39,462 bases of DNA, taken from assembly GCF_023074175.1 (NCBI RefSeq), contig NZ_JADPKS010000061.1, positions 1 through 39,462 of the forward strand. Reading direction: 5' to 3'. The position numbers were made by a program, and so were the translations under genes. Source of the DNA: Bradyrhizobium sp. 139. GTDB lineage: Bacteria > Pseudomonadota > Alphaproteobacteria > Rhizobiales > Xanthobacteraceae. The notes beneath the pieces were generated by a model. It searched no databases. It saw only the letters and a program-made list of their open reading frames with translations, and was not told the origin of the DNA. Each line of letters begins with the position of its first letter. The stretch's first letter is position 1. Below are positions 32,543 to 39,462 of this stretch, piece by piece.

Positions 32543-33674
32543 CCGTGAGGGCCGCGTCCGCCAGAGCGGCCTCGGCAGCGATCTGCGCGCGGCGGAGCCG
32601 GCGCGCCCGTTTGCGATCGCACCAGGCCTGGGTCAGGCGCTCCGTCGTCGCTTTGATCGATGACAGCAGACCGATCAGCGTCAGCGCCGCGCCGAACAGC
32701 CAGAGCGCCAGATCGAACATGCCGCCGATGAGCAGCAGCGCGCCGCGGCCGAGCAACTTCATGATCGCGCGCGTCTTGCCGCCCTGCGCTTCCGCAAGCC
32801 GGGCCGCGCGCGCGACGTCCTTCGGGCCTTCGGCGATGCGCAGCGTATCCATGGCGCCGCGCGTGCCGGTCTTTTCGGCAACGCGGGTGACGTCCTTGCC
32901 GAGCCGGACCAGCGCACCAGCCTTCTCGACACGGAACGCAGCCTTGATTGCGCTCACGGTCTCGCCGGGGCGGAACACTGAACCCTTGGCGACGGCGTTC
33001 TGGAGCATCGGCGTATCGACCACCTCGCGCGCCGACCGGCCGGCCCATGCGGCAAGTCCCTCGCCGAGCCGTCCAACTTTGCGGGCATCCTTCACCAGCG
33101 TCAGTCCAGCACGAACAGGCGCAGCACCGCCAACCGAGACGTAGGTCACGGCGGTCACGGCAAGCCCCGCGGCTGCAAGCCCCAGCATCAGGCGATCGGT
33201 GTCCTCGCCCATGGCGAGGTGCTTGCCCTCACGCACGATGTCCCTGATGTCGCCGATCACGAACAGATCGCCGGCCACCGTCCCGGACAGGCTCGCGACA
33301 TCGTCGGCGTTGCCGGTGACGAGGCCGGTTGCGAACCGTTTGGCGAAATGCCGCGTGGAATTTTCTTCCTTGACCGCATCGCTCACGCGGTTGAGGAGGT
33401 CGTCGGGCAGCGCGATGTTGCGTTCACGCGCCAGCGCGACAAAGCTGTCGGCGAGATCGGCGTCGCTGGCAGCGAGCGCGGCCTCGATATTGTCCACAAC
33501 CAGGCGCTCGTTCTGCCGTAGCAGCGCATCGAGCTTGAGCTCGGAGAGCGCCGCCGGATCGTTCTGGGCGGAGAGGATCGCGCCGGCCTCGCGGGCATGC
33601 GGCGCTACCTGCGCGAGCATGAAGCTGCATGCCGCAACACCGATCAATGCTGTGCTGATTCGCAGCCATTTCAT
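32538..33674 (-). CDS. Uncharacterised membrane-associated protein
   Basis: A 378-aa protein with no family I recognise. An N-terminal hydrophobic segment (WLRISTALIGVAACSFMLAQ) may be a signal or anchor. A helical region (about 40-130) rich in Ala/Asp/Leu follows. A second hydrophobic stretch is at about 160-185 (LMLGLAAAGLAVTAVTYVS). Near the end is a double segment, GALLLIGGMFDLALWLFGAALTLIGLLSS, then a basic CDRKRARRLRR tail. The chosen ATG at 33674 gives this layout; upstream frames read as noise. The region in front has three copies of a TGTCGCAATT-type element, so control by a specific regulator is likely. Confidence 0.7.
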   Translation of the reverse strand: MKWLRISTALIGVAACSFMLAQVAPHAREAGAILSAQNDPAALSELKLDALLRQNERLVVDNIEAALAASDADLADSFVALARERNIALPDDLLNRVSDAVKEENSTRHFAKRFATGLVTGNADDVASLSGTVAGDLFVIGDIRDIVREGKHLAMGEDTDRLMLGLAAAGLAVTAVTYVSVGGAAPVRAGLTLVKDARKVGRLGEGLAAWAGRSAREVVDTPMLQNAVAKGSVFRPGETVSAIKAAFRVEKAGALVRLGKDVTRVAEKTGTRGAMDTLRIAEGPKDVARAARLAEAQGGKTRAIMKLLGRGALLLIGGMFDLALWLFGAALTLIGLLSSIKATTERLTQAWCDRKRARRLRRAQIAAEAALADAALTA

Positions 33675-33721
33675 GCCAAGAGCCTGGACAATCCTGAGAT
33701 CATTTGCGCCTGACGGTTCGT

Positions 33722-33830
33722 CTTTTGTCGCAATTCCGCTCGTCCACCGACATAGTATGCCAAAATTGCGACACAACGTCCCCGACGAAAGAAGGGCTTC
33801 TCTCAAGCCGCAAGATTGTGTCGAATTTGC
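33722..33830. promoter_or_regulatory. Cluster of TGTCGCAATT operator-like motifs
   Basis: TGTCGCAATT (33726-33735) and its exact reverse complement AATTGCGACA (33764-33773) form a perfect 10-bp inverted repeat with a 28-bp spacer. A third copy, TTGTGTCGAATTTGC (33816-33830), pairs with CGACACAA (33769-33776). Three copies of a 10-bp motif within about 105 bp upstream of the 378-aa gene suggest a binding array. The rest of this 307-bp gap holds no gene. Confidence 0.55.
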
Positions 33831-33981
33831 AAGAGCAAATGAGCATGGGGCGATTGCGAACCTTTCGGTTCCGCTGGACTAGCAATCATCTGCACCCGCC
33901 AGTATGGTCCGCGGCGCCTCAAAGATGCCGCGTCGGTGTTTGATTGTGTCTGCCGCCATTGCCACTCCAGGATGAACTACG

Positions 33982-34227
33982 ATGTCCGACCATGTCGTCC
34001 CGCACTTCCATAACGATGCCGGTGTCCCCGTCATCGAGATCGGCTCGCAAGAGTTCATGTGCGTCGGCGCCAATCCTCCGTTCGATCATCCGCACGTCTT
34101 CCTGGACCTCGGCAACGACAACGAGATCATCTGCCCCTATTGCTCGACGCTGTACCGATTCGCCGCCGACCTGAAGGCGGGCGAAGCCCGTCCGCCGGAA
34201 TGCGTGCTGAAGGACAAGGTGGCCTGA
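33982..34227 (+). CDS. CHCC zinc-finger protein (NDUFS6-like)
   Basis: An 81-aa zinc-binding protein: Cys27, His36 or His38, Cys51 and Cys54 (CVGANPPFDHPHVF and ICPYCSTLYRF) form the CHCC site. It is the bacterial relative of the accessory complex I subunit NDUFS6. AGGA lies before the ATG. The FAD monooxygenase starts 18 bp later and the two are conserved neighbours in rhizobia. Confidence 0.88.
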   Translation: MSDHVVPHFHNDAGVPVIEIGSQEFMCVGANPPFDHPHVFLDLGNDNEIICPYCSTLYRFAADLKAGEARPPECVLKDKVA

Positions 34228-34245
34228 CCGTTCCATCGGTCAGGG

Positions 34246-35448
34246 GTGGCGCTCTCCCGAACGATTGTCATCGCCGGTGCCGGCATAGGTGGACTGACGG
34301 CTGCGCTTGCGCTCGCAGCCCGCGGCTTTCGCGTCGTCGTGCTGGAGAAGGCCGAGCGGCTCGAGGACATCGGCGCCGGCCTGCAACTCTCTCCCAATGC
34401 CAGCCGCGTGCTGGTCGAGCTCGGCCTCTTCGAGCGGCTCAGGCTGCGCGCCGTCACGCCGGAGGCGCTCTGCGTCATGAGCGCGCGGGCCGGCGGCGAA
34501 CTGCTGCGCATGCCGCTCGGCGAAGCCGCTTCCGCGCGGGCCGGCGCCCCCTATTGGGTGGTGCACCGCGCCGACCTGCAATCCGCGCTGGCCGGTGCGG
34601 TGTCCGACCATCCCGATATCGACCTGAAGTTAGGCGCGACCTTCGAGGATGTTGCGCCCCACGCCAGGGGACTGACGGTTGTCCATCGCAGCGGCACGAT
34701 ACGCCGCAGCGATCTCGCCGACGCGCTGATCGGCGCCGACGGCATCTGGTCGACGGTGCGCCAGCATCTGTTTCCCGAGGTGCAGCCGCGCTTCTCCGGA
34801 CTGATCGCCTGGCGCGGCACGCTCGATGCCACGCAACTGCCGAAGGATTTTACCGCGCAGCGGGTGCAGCTCTGGATGGGGCCGAACGCCCATCTCGTCG
34901 CTTATCCGATCGCGGGCGGGCGCCAGATCAACGTGGTCGCGGTGCTGCCGGGCACATGGAACAGGCCCGGCTGGAGCACGCCGGGCGATCCCTTCGAAGT
35001 GATGGACGCCTTCGTCGCGCCGCGCTGGCCGCCGGCGGCGCGCATGATGCTGGCCGCCGTCGACACCTGGCGCAAATGGGCCCTGTTCGGCGTGCCCGAC
35101 GGCTGCCCCTGGAGCCAAGGACCGGTCGGCCTGCTCGGCGATGCCGTGCATGCGATGCTGCCATTCGCGGCCCAGGGCGCCGGCATGGCGATCGAGGATG
35201 CCGCCGTGCTCGCGCAGTATCTGAGCCTCGAGGCTGCCGAGAGCGCGGCCGGCATCACGGCGGCGCTGAGGCAATATGGCCGCGCGCGGCAAGCGCGGGT
35301 GCGGCGGGTACAGCGGACGGCGCGGCAGCAGGGCCGCATCTATCATCTCGGTGGGCCGCTCGCGATCGCGCGCGATGTTGCGATCCGCGCGCTCGGCCCG
35401 GAGCGCATGCTGGCGCGGCAGGACTGGATCTACGGCTGGCGGCCCTGA
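34246..35448 (+). CDS. FAD-dependent monooxygenase (salicylate hydroxylase-like)
   Basis: A 400-aa group A flavoprotein monooxygenase. FAD-binding GAGIGG (11-16) is at the start, the acidic residue in VVVLEKAE binds the ribose, and the second FAD motif GLLGDAVHAMLPFAAQGAGMAIEDA lies at about 290-315. Such enzymes hydroxylate aromatic rings with NAD(P)H and oxygen. The substrate is not evident; salicylate, hydroxybenzoate and ubiquinone-type enzymes look alike. GTG start, and a CHCC zinc-finger gene lies immediately upstream. Confidence 0.88.
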   Translation: MALSRTIVIAGAGIGGLTAALALAARGFRVVVLEKAERLEDIGAGLQLSPNASRVLVELGLFERLRLRAVTPEALCVMSARAGGELLRMPLGEAASARAGAPYWVVHRADLQSALAGAVSDHPDIDLKLGATFEDVAPHARGLTVVHRSGTIRRSDLADALIGADGIWSTVRQHLFPEVQPRFSGLIAWRGTLDATQLPKDFTAQRVQLWMGPNAHLVAYPIAGGRQINVVAVLPGTWNRPGWSTPGDPFEVMDAFVAPRWPPAARMMLAAVDTWRKWALFGVPDGCPWSQGPVGLLGDAVHAMLPFAAQGAGMAIEDAAVLAQYLSLEAAESAAGITAALRQYGRARQARVRRVQRTARQQGRIYHLGGPLAIARDVAIRALGPERMLARQDWIYGWRP

Positions 35449-35464
35449 TGCGATGCGCCGAGTC

Positions 35465-35887
35465 TCAGCGCGTTGTTCTGCCGGATTTCGGCGCAGGCTT
35501 GGCTGCGGACGACGGCGGCGGAGCCGGCGCTGCCGCCTCCGGCGGCGTCTCCCGGCACTTGTTGCGGCGCCAGGCGTCCTCGGCAAATTGCGCCTGCCCG
35601 CGCACCGAGACGTAGTCGTTGCGATAGGCGAGCTCGGATACGACCGCGCCTCCCGCCCCGGTCTCAGCCTTGTCCATCAGCTTCTGCAACTGCTCGGTGC
35701 GGCTGGCAAGCGTCTTGCGCTCGGCCTCAAGCTGCTTGCAGTCGTACAATTCGTACCTGCCGGGATCGGCAAAGGCCGGAGCGACCGTCTCGCTCATGCC
35801 GGCGCAGCCGGACAGCGCCGCGCCCGCCGCGAGCAGCGCCAGAAGCACGCCCGAGCCGCGCAGGCGATAGGAAAACGAAGCAGCCAT
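35465..35887 (-). CDS. Small lipoprotein
   Basis: A 140-aa protein whose signal ends in a lipobox (LLALLAAGAALSGC, lipidated Cys28). The middle (ELYDCKQLEAERKTLASRTEQLQKLMDKAE) looks helical with a Cys that could pair with the one in RRNKCRE; the tail is Pro/Ala-rich. Function unknown; an outer-membrane or periplasmic lipoprotein. Convergent with the FAD monooxygenase, 16 bp apart. Confidence 0.78.
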   Translation of the reverse strand: MAASFSYRLRGSGVLLALLAAGAALSGCAGMSETVAPAFADPGRYELYDCKQLEAERKTLASRTEQLQKLMDKAETGAGGAVVSELAYRNDYVSVRGQAQFAEDAWRRNKCRETPPEAAAPAPPPSSAAKPAPKSGRTTR

Positions 35888-36062
35888 GCCGGATGAATAG
35901 TCCCCGTGGATTGAGAATGCCTAAAGCAACAACAGATGTCCGGATTGAGGCTTTGCCTTGCGCGGCCGGCTCGCTTAAGGAAGAACCACCCATCCGGCCC
36001 GCGAAACGCGCCAATTCCAAGCGGCCGGAGGTGGACTTAAGTATTTGATCTCGTTGGATCAA

Positions 36063-36151
36063 GCGGGCATGGCGGAATTGGTAGACGCAAGGGACTTAAA
36101 ATCCCTCGGTGCGCAAGCACTGTGCCGGTTCGACCCCGGCTGCCCGCACCA
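36063..36151 (+). tRNA. tRNA-Leu (anticodon UAA)
   Basis: Acceptor stem GCGGGCA (36063-36069) pairs with TGCCCGC (36141-36147), then A and the encoded CCA (36149-36151). The anticodon stem AGGGA...TCCCT carries loop CTTAAAA with TAA at 36097-36099. A long variable arm (CGGTGCGCAAGCACTG) and the TTCGA T-loop confirm a class II leucine tRNA. No integrase or duplicated 3' end is next to it. Confidence 0.97.
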
Positions 36152-36302
36152 ACGGAATTGAAATTGCCGCTACCCAAGAGGAATGCCGAGCTGAGGCGTC
36201 CCCGATGACCGGCCAAGAGCGACGTTGATGCTCGCGATCTCGGTTCAGTGAGTAAGCTCAAGGATCATTTCGCTCAGAGGCTTCTCCTCTCCGCCGAAAC
36301 TC

Positions 36303-37616
36303 TCAATCATCGCCTTGAGCTGACGCCACCGACTGCGCCCACAGCATGATCCAGAAGCAGACCAGCGCAACGGCGATCTGGACGAAACTTCCTTCGATCG
36401 ACATCCCCGAGAGCGAGACGAGCGTTGGGACGGCAACACCGATGGTCAGCACGGCGGCAAGGGCTGCGGCCGGGAGATCGACGATGAGGATGGCGCCATA
36501 GAGCGCGAGTTCGAAAAACGCATATTCCTTGAGACGCGGCGAGCAGAGATAGAGCCCGTACATCGCAAGCACCGTGATGCGCAGGGCTTCGCGCCGATGA
36601 TCGATCAGCCAGCGATCCAGCCGTGCCGGGAAAGCGCCTTCGTTGCGCGCTTGCCGATCCGCCATGCGCAGCACGACCAGGGCAAACGGCGCAAGCACCA
36701 GCGCGAATGCCACCAGCGCGTAAGCTATGAACACGATCGCTTTGCTGCCGCCGAGCCCGACATGGTCCAGCGCGCCCTGCGCCAGCAGCAGCAGCGACGG
36801 CGTGGTGTCTATCACGTAGATGGAATGCTGGTCGGGGATCTGTCCCCTGATTGCGAGCAACCAGCTCGAAAACAGATCGGGATAGAGCGTCCTCGAGAGC
36901 AGGATCGGCAAGGTCAGGCCTGCGGCCGCGGCCGCGATCAACCCGATCTTTTGCCCGCGCGGCAGCGGCAGAAAATAAAGCGCGGCCAGCACCGGGCTGT
37001 ACACCAGCTTGAACGAGGCGACGAGGCCGAGCAGCGCAGCGCCGACGATGCACGCGGCAAAGCCCCGGTCATCGTCCGCACCCGGCGAATGGGAGCGCAG
37101 CAGCAATGTCAACGCGGCCGCGCTCAGCGCACCGCTGATGACCGCGAAATTGCCCGAGGCCGAGACCCATTCGAAGCCGACGAACGCGCCGAGCGCCCAG
37201 AGAATCCTGAGCGCAATATCGCGTACGCCGACGCCGCCGAGCCCGGGCAGCAGCAGGCCGCAGAGCATGACGAGCACGAGAAACACGCCGCGGTGATGGC
37301 CGACGAGAAAGCCGCCCGCGCACAGCGGACGGAAGGCGTCGAGCGTCACCGGCAGATAGGGATAAGAGAGCTTGGTGCCCTTCAGATTTTTCACGAAGTA
37401 AGGATCGAGCCCCTCGGCATGCGCGTCGACCGCCGCGCAATTGACGCGCACATCCCAGCCGTATTTGACGTCGAGCGTGAGGTCGCTAACGAGATTGCCG
37501 AGCACCAGCAGCGCCACCAGCGCGATCAGGCAATCAAGCCAGACGTTGCGCTTCTCGGCCATGCCGACCGACGGTCCCAACCATCGTGCTGTCCCGGTGA
37601 CGTCCGACACGTCCAA
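36303..37616 (-). CDS. Polytopic membrane protein, GT87/DUF2029-like
   Basis: A 437-aa membrane protein with about ten or more helices. After the first helix comes CAAVDAHAEGLDPYFVKNLKG...YPYLPVTLDAFRPLC, a loop with acidic residues and the GxDPY pattern seen in GT87 (DUF2029) polyprenol-linked mannosyltransferases. Substrate unknown. The start may be TTG at 37616 (GAGG nine bases upstream) or the ATG at 37562 (MAEKRNVW). Divergent from the MFS gene, with strong palindromes between. Confidence 0.75.
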   Translation of the reverse strand: MDVSDVTGTARWLGPSVGMAEKRNVWLDCLIALVALLVLGNLVSDLTLDVKYGWDVRVNCAAVDAHAEGLDPYFVKNLKGTKLSYPYLPVTLDAFRPLCAGGFLVGHHRGVFLVLVMLCGLLLPGLGGVGVRDIALRILWALGAFVGFEWVSASGNFAVISGALSAAALTLLLRSHSPGADDDRGFAACIVGAALLGLVASFKLVYSPVLAALYFLPLPRGQKIGLIAAAAAGLTLPILLSRTLYPDLFSSWLLAIRGQIPDQHSIYVIDTTPSLLLLAQGALDHVGLGGSKAIVFIAYALVAFALVLAPFALVVLRMADRQARNEGAFPARLDRWLIDHRREALRITVLAMYGLYLCSPRLKEYAFFELALYGAILIVDLPAAALAAVLTIGVAVPTLVSLSGMSIEGSFVQIAVALVCFWIMLWAQSVASAQGDD

Positions 37617-37644
37617 TCCTGCCTGTGCCTCGAGTTTCCTCGGC

Positions 37645-37667
37645 GCCTGACCGGCGTCCGGTCAGGC
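37645..37667. promoter_or_regulatory. Perfect 10-bp hairpin in the divergent region
   Basis: GCCTGACCGG and CCGGTCAGGC are separated by CGT. It lies about 30 bp upstream of the GT87-like gene start and is GC-rich, so it may act as an operator or a leader hairpin. Confidence 0.4.
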
Positions 37668-37753
37668 CACACTGGACAGGATGCGTTGCGGATTCATCTC
37701 TCGGATCCGCTGCCCCGCTCTTATGGTGAATCCCTGGTTTCCGTCATCGTGCT

Positions 37754-37781
37754 TTGGACGGCAGGTGCAGCTGCCGTCCAA
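37754..37781. promoter_or_regulatory. 11-bp inverted repeat upstream of MFS gene
   Basis: TTGGACGGCAG (37754-37764) and CTGCCGTCCAA (37771-37781) are exact reverse complements with a 6-bp gap, a typical dimer-operator geometry, about 75 bp before the MFS start. Confidence 0.5.
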
Positions 37782-37855
37782 TGTGCGGCCGTCCTCTGCC
37801 GCGCCGGACAGCCATCCCAAAACATGGGTTGTGCGATGCAGCATGGGCGTTAGAT

Positions 37856-39133
37856 ATGCCTCTGAAATCAGAGGTGAGCTTCTTGTCCGACGTCAATGCC
37901 GACGATTGGGTGTCCGCGGGACACCGCCCCATGGGTTTTCCGGAATTCGTCATCGTGATCGCGTCCATCATGGCGCTCAACCCGCTTGCGATGGACATGA
38001 TGCTGCCGGCGCTGCCCAATATCGGGGCAGCTTTCAAGATTCCCGTCGCCAACCATCTCCAACTGGTGCTGTCGACCTTCCTGATCGGCTTCGGCGCCGG
38101 CCAGTTCGTCATGGGCCCGTTGTCGGACCGCTTCGGCCGCCGCCCGGTGCTGCTCGGCGGCATGGCGGTCTATGCGGTGGCGAGCGTGCTGGCGGTCGCG
38201 GCTCCCTCGTTCGAGACGCTGCTGCTGGCGCGCGCGCTGCAGGGCTTCGGCACCTCTGCGACGCGCGTGATCGCGACCTCGATTGTCCGCGACTGCTATG
38301 TCGGCCGCCGCATGGCCAGCGTGATGTCACTGGCGATGATGATCTTCATCGCGGTACCCGTGATCGCGCCTTCGTTCGGGCAGGCGGTGTTGCTGGTGAC
38401 GCAATGGCGCGGCATCTTCGTCGTGCTGATGCTCTACGGGCTGCTCGCGCTGGCGTGGTCGGTGCTGAGGCTCCCCGAGACCCTGCCGGTCTCGGAGCGC
38501 AGGTCGCTCGCCCCGAGCGACGTACTCGCCGCTTATTGGCAGACCGTGAGCAATCGCCAGACCATCGGCTATGCACTCGCGGCCGGCAGCGTGATGGGCG
38601 CGCTGTTTGCCTATGTGTTCTCGGCCCAGCAGGTGTTCACCGACATCTACCATCTTGGCCACTACTTCCCGCTCGCCTTTGCCGCGATCGCGGCCGGCAC
38701 CGCTATCGCCGGCTTCCTCAACGCCAGATTTGTCGGGACCCTCGGCATGCGCGTGATCTCGCACGGCGCGCTGACGCTCTACACCGCGGTTGCCGGCGTG
38801 ATGCTGCTGACGGAAAGTCTCGGCATGCTGCCGCTTCCGCTGTTCATGGTGCTCTCGGCCCTGATGATGTTCTCGTTCGGCATGATGGTCGCGAACTTCA
38901 CCGCACTTGCCATGGAGCCGCAGGGCCACATTGCTGGCACCGCCTCCTCGCTCTACGGTTCGATCACGACGCTGATCGGCATCGTCGTCGGCATGGCGAT
39001 CGGACAGGGTTTCGACGGCACGCTGATGCCGTTCTCGGTCGGTTTCTTCCTGTCGACGCTCGCAGCACTTGCGATCGTGCTGGCGGTGGAAAAGGGACGG
39101 CTGTTCAAGCCGCATCATCGCGCCATCGCGTGA
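37856..39133 (+). CDS. MFS transporter, Bcr/CflA type
   Basis: A 425-aa, 12-helix exporter. ALNPLAMDMMLPALPNIGAAF and GPLSDRFGRRPVLLGG (loop 2-3) are close to the Bcr/CflA drug-resistance branch, as is RALQGFGTSATRVIATSIVRD. Substrate unknown, probably drugs or cell metabolites. The start is uncertain: ATG 37856 has no good ribosome site, and the 16-bp palindrome CCTCTGA-AA-TCAGAGG (37859-37874) lies inside its first codons. A GTG at 37874 (MSFLSDVN) is an alternative. Confidence 0.88.
   Translation: MPLKSEVSFLSDVNADDWVSAGHRPMGFPEFVIVIASIMALNPLAMDMMLPALPNIGAAFKIPVANHLQLVLSTFLIGFGAGQFVMGPLSDRFGRRPVLLGGMAVYAVASVLAVAAPSFETLLLARALQGFGTSATRVIATSIVRDCYVGRRMASVMSLAMMIFIAVPVIAPSFGQAVLLVTQWRGIFVVLMLYGLLALAWSVLRLPETLPVSERRSLAPSDVLAAYWQTVSNRQTIGYALAAGSVMGALFAYVFSAQQVFTDIYHLGHYFPLAFAAIAAGTAIAGFLNARFVGTLGMRVISHGALTLYTAVAGVMLLTESLGMLPLPLFMVLSALMMFSFGMMVANFTALAMEPQGHIAGTASSLYGSITTLIGIVVGMAIGQGFDGTLMPFSVGFFLSTLAALAIVLAVEKGRLFKPHHRAIA
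37859..37874. promoter_or_regulatory. Palindrome at the MFS start
   Basis: CCTCTGAAATCAGAGG is a 7-bp perfect inverted repeat with an AA centre, overlapping the putative start of the MFS gene. It could hide the ribosome site in a hairpin or bind a repressor. Confidence 0.4.
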
Positions 39134-39187
39134 GGAACATACCGGCGGCTTCGATGTTGTCCTGCAGCATTTCAAGAGGTCGCCTCA

Positions 39188-39328
39188 ATGGAACCGGAAC
39201 GCAACGAAACCGAGCACGCATCGGAACGGACCGAGGGGCAGCGTGCGCCCTCCGGCGTAAAGCAGCCCGCATTCACGCCGTCCTTCGCAAGCGAAGGACT
39301 TGAACGATTGCGCGACAGCCACTGCTAG
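39188..39328 (+). CDS. Possible 46-residue protein
   Basis: ATG at 39188 with AAGAGG nine bases upstream opens a frame of 46 codons (MEPERNETEHASERTEG... ending RLRDSHC) to the TAG at 39326. It is hydrophilic, with no known family. GC3 is only moderate, and a perfect palindrome (39280-39299) is inside. It may be an unannotated small protein or chance. Confidence 0.25.
   Translation: MEPERNETEHASERTEGQRAPSGVKQPAFTPSFASEGLERLRDSHC
39280..39299. repeat. 20-bp palindrome
   Basis: GTCCTTCGC-AA-GCGAAGGAC, a 9-bp stem with a 2-bp centre, about 150 bp after the MFS stop. No T run follows. Confidence 0.5.
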
Positions 39329-39351
39329 AGCATCTCGAGAGCTAGAACTCA

Positions 39352-39462
39352 GGTACCACGCTGATCGGCATAGGGGGCGACCTTGTGGGTCGCTCCCCTG
39401 CCACACCACCCGGCATGCGGGTCCGCACCGGGCGGTTCGAGAAGTTGAGGTCATGAGAGACG
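39352..39462 (+). mobile_element. Structured RNA-like sequence, possible group II intron or insertion-element edge
   Basis: GGGGCGACC and GGTCGCTCCCC (about 39374-39398) form a strong stem. Then CCCGGCATGCGGG and CCGCACCGGGCGGTTCG follow, a pattern resembling the CCGGATGCGG...CCGGTTCG structure before the reverse-transcriptase frame in bacterial group II introns. Continues beyond the window, so identity rests on resemblance only. Confidence 0.35.

Noticed and set aside
34059..35615. 518-codon plus frame over the FAD monooxygenase
   Set aside because: It is an Arg-rich shadow of the real gene, which has all the flavoprotein motifs in another frame.
36063..36151. tRNA-Leu as an integration site of a genomic island
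   Set aside because: No integrase, no duplicated tRNA end and ordinary chromosomal genes on both sides.
36037..36261. 74-residue minus-strand frame across the tRNA (contains GAGSRGRTGTV)
   Set aside because: It is the antisense reading of tRNA-Leu, a frequent false gene call.

Overview
This window looks like chromosomal DNA of a Bradyrhizobium-type alphaproteobacterium. The evidence is high GC with strong GC3 in the coding frames, frequent GTG/TTG starts, rhizobial small families (DUF3126 beside cysE, a CHCC zinc-finger protein beside an FAD monooxygenase, BTLCP/DUF920, small Tat-exported Arg/His-rich proteins), dispersed intergenic palindromes of a kind common in Bradyrhizobium, and alphaproteobacterial regulatory motifs (GGAAC-N16-CGTT, TTAA-N7-TTAA). 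Species assignment is inference. No phage, plasmid, CRISPR or integrase genes are visible. The only hint of a mobile element is a structured sequence at the right edge.

Layout. 0-7 kb: DEAD-box RNA helicase with a DbpA-type RNA-binding domain, VOC protein, zinc alcohol dehydrogenase, and two MFS transporters. 7-10.5 kb: tandem-PilZ protein, secreted LapG-like cysteine proteinase, and a CYTH-CHAD protein. 10.7-15.8 kb: a tight five-gene minus-strand operon of glutaminase, DHA2-type MFS transporter, Tat-exported His/Arg-rich small protein, HdeD-like membrane protein and exported amidohydrolase, possibly a pH or ammonia-related module. 16.1-22.2 kb: small membrane protein, then a GntR/FCD regulator divergent from a complete PotABCD-type ABC importer followed by an Asp/Glu (hydantoin-type) racemase, with a paired candidate operator between them.

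22.3-26.1 kb looks like a stress region: a manganese catalase fused to a YciF/DUF892 domain and a small secreted protein each have a perfect sigma-EcfG-type promoter. A Gly/His/Tyr-rich secreted protein and a 54-aa Rmf/CrpP-like protein lie nearby. Between the convergent genes at 24.7-24.9 kb, a CRP-like palindrome and a strong intrinsic terminator bracket a possible small RNA. 26.1-30 kb: frameshifted PAS-domain remnant, gamma carbonic anhydrase, two uncharacterised membrane proteins around a perfect CtrA box, a truncated thioesterase remnant, DUF3126 and cysE, whose stop codon lies in a 13-bp tandem repeat.

30-39.4 kb: polytopic membrane protein, alpha/beta hydrolase, an unrecognised membrane-associated protein with a cluster of TGTCGCAATT motifs upstream, NDUFS6-like zinc-finger protein with FAD monooxygenase, a lipoprotein, tRNA-Leu(UAA), a GT87-like membrane protein, and a Bcr/CflA-type MFS transporter with several palindromes around its start. 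Most genes are ordinary. The parts most worth follow-up are the putative sRNA, the EcfG-linked stress cluster, the five-gene operon and the operator candidates.
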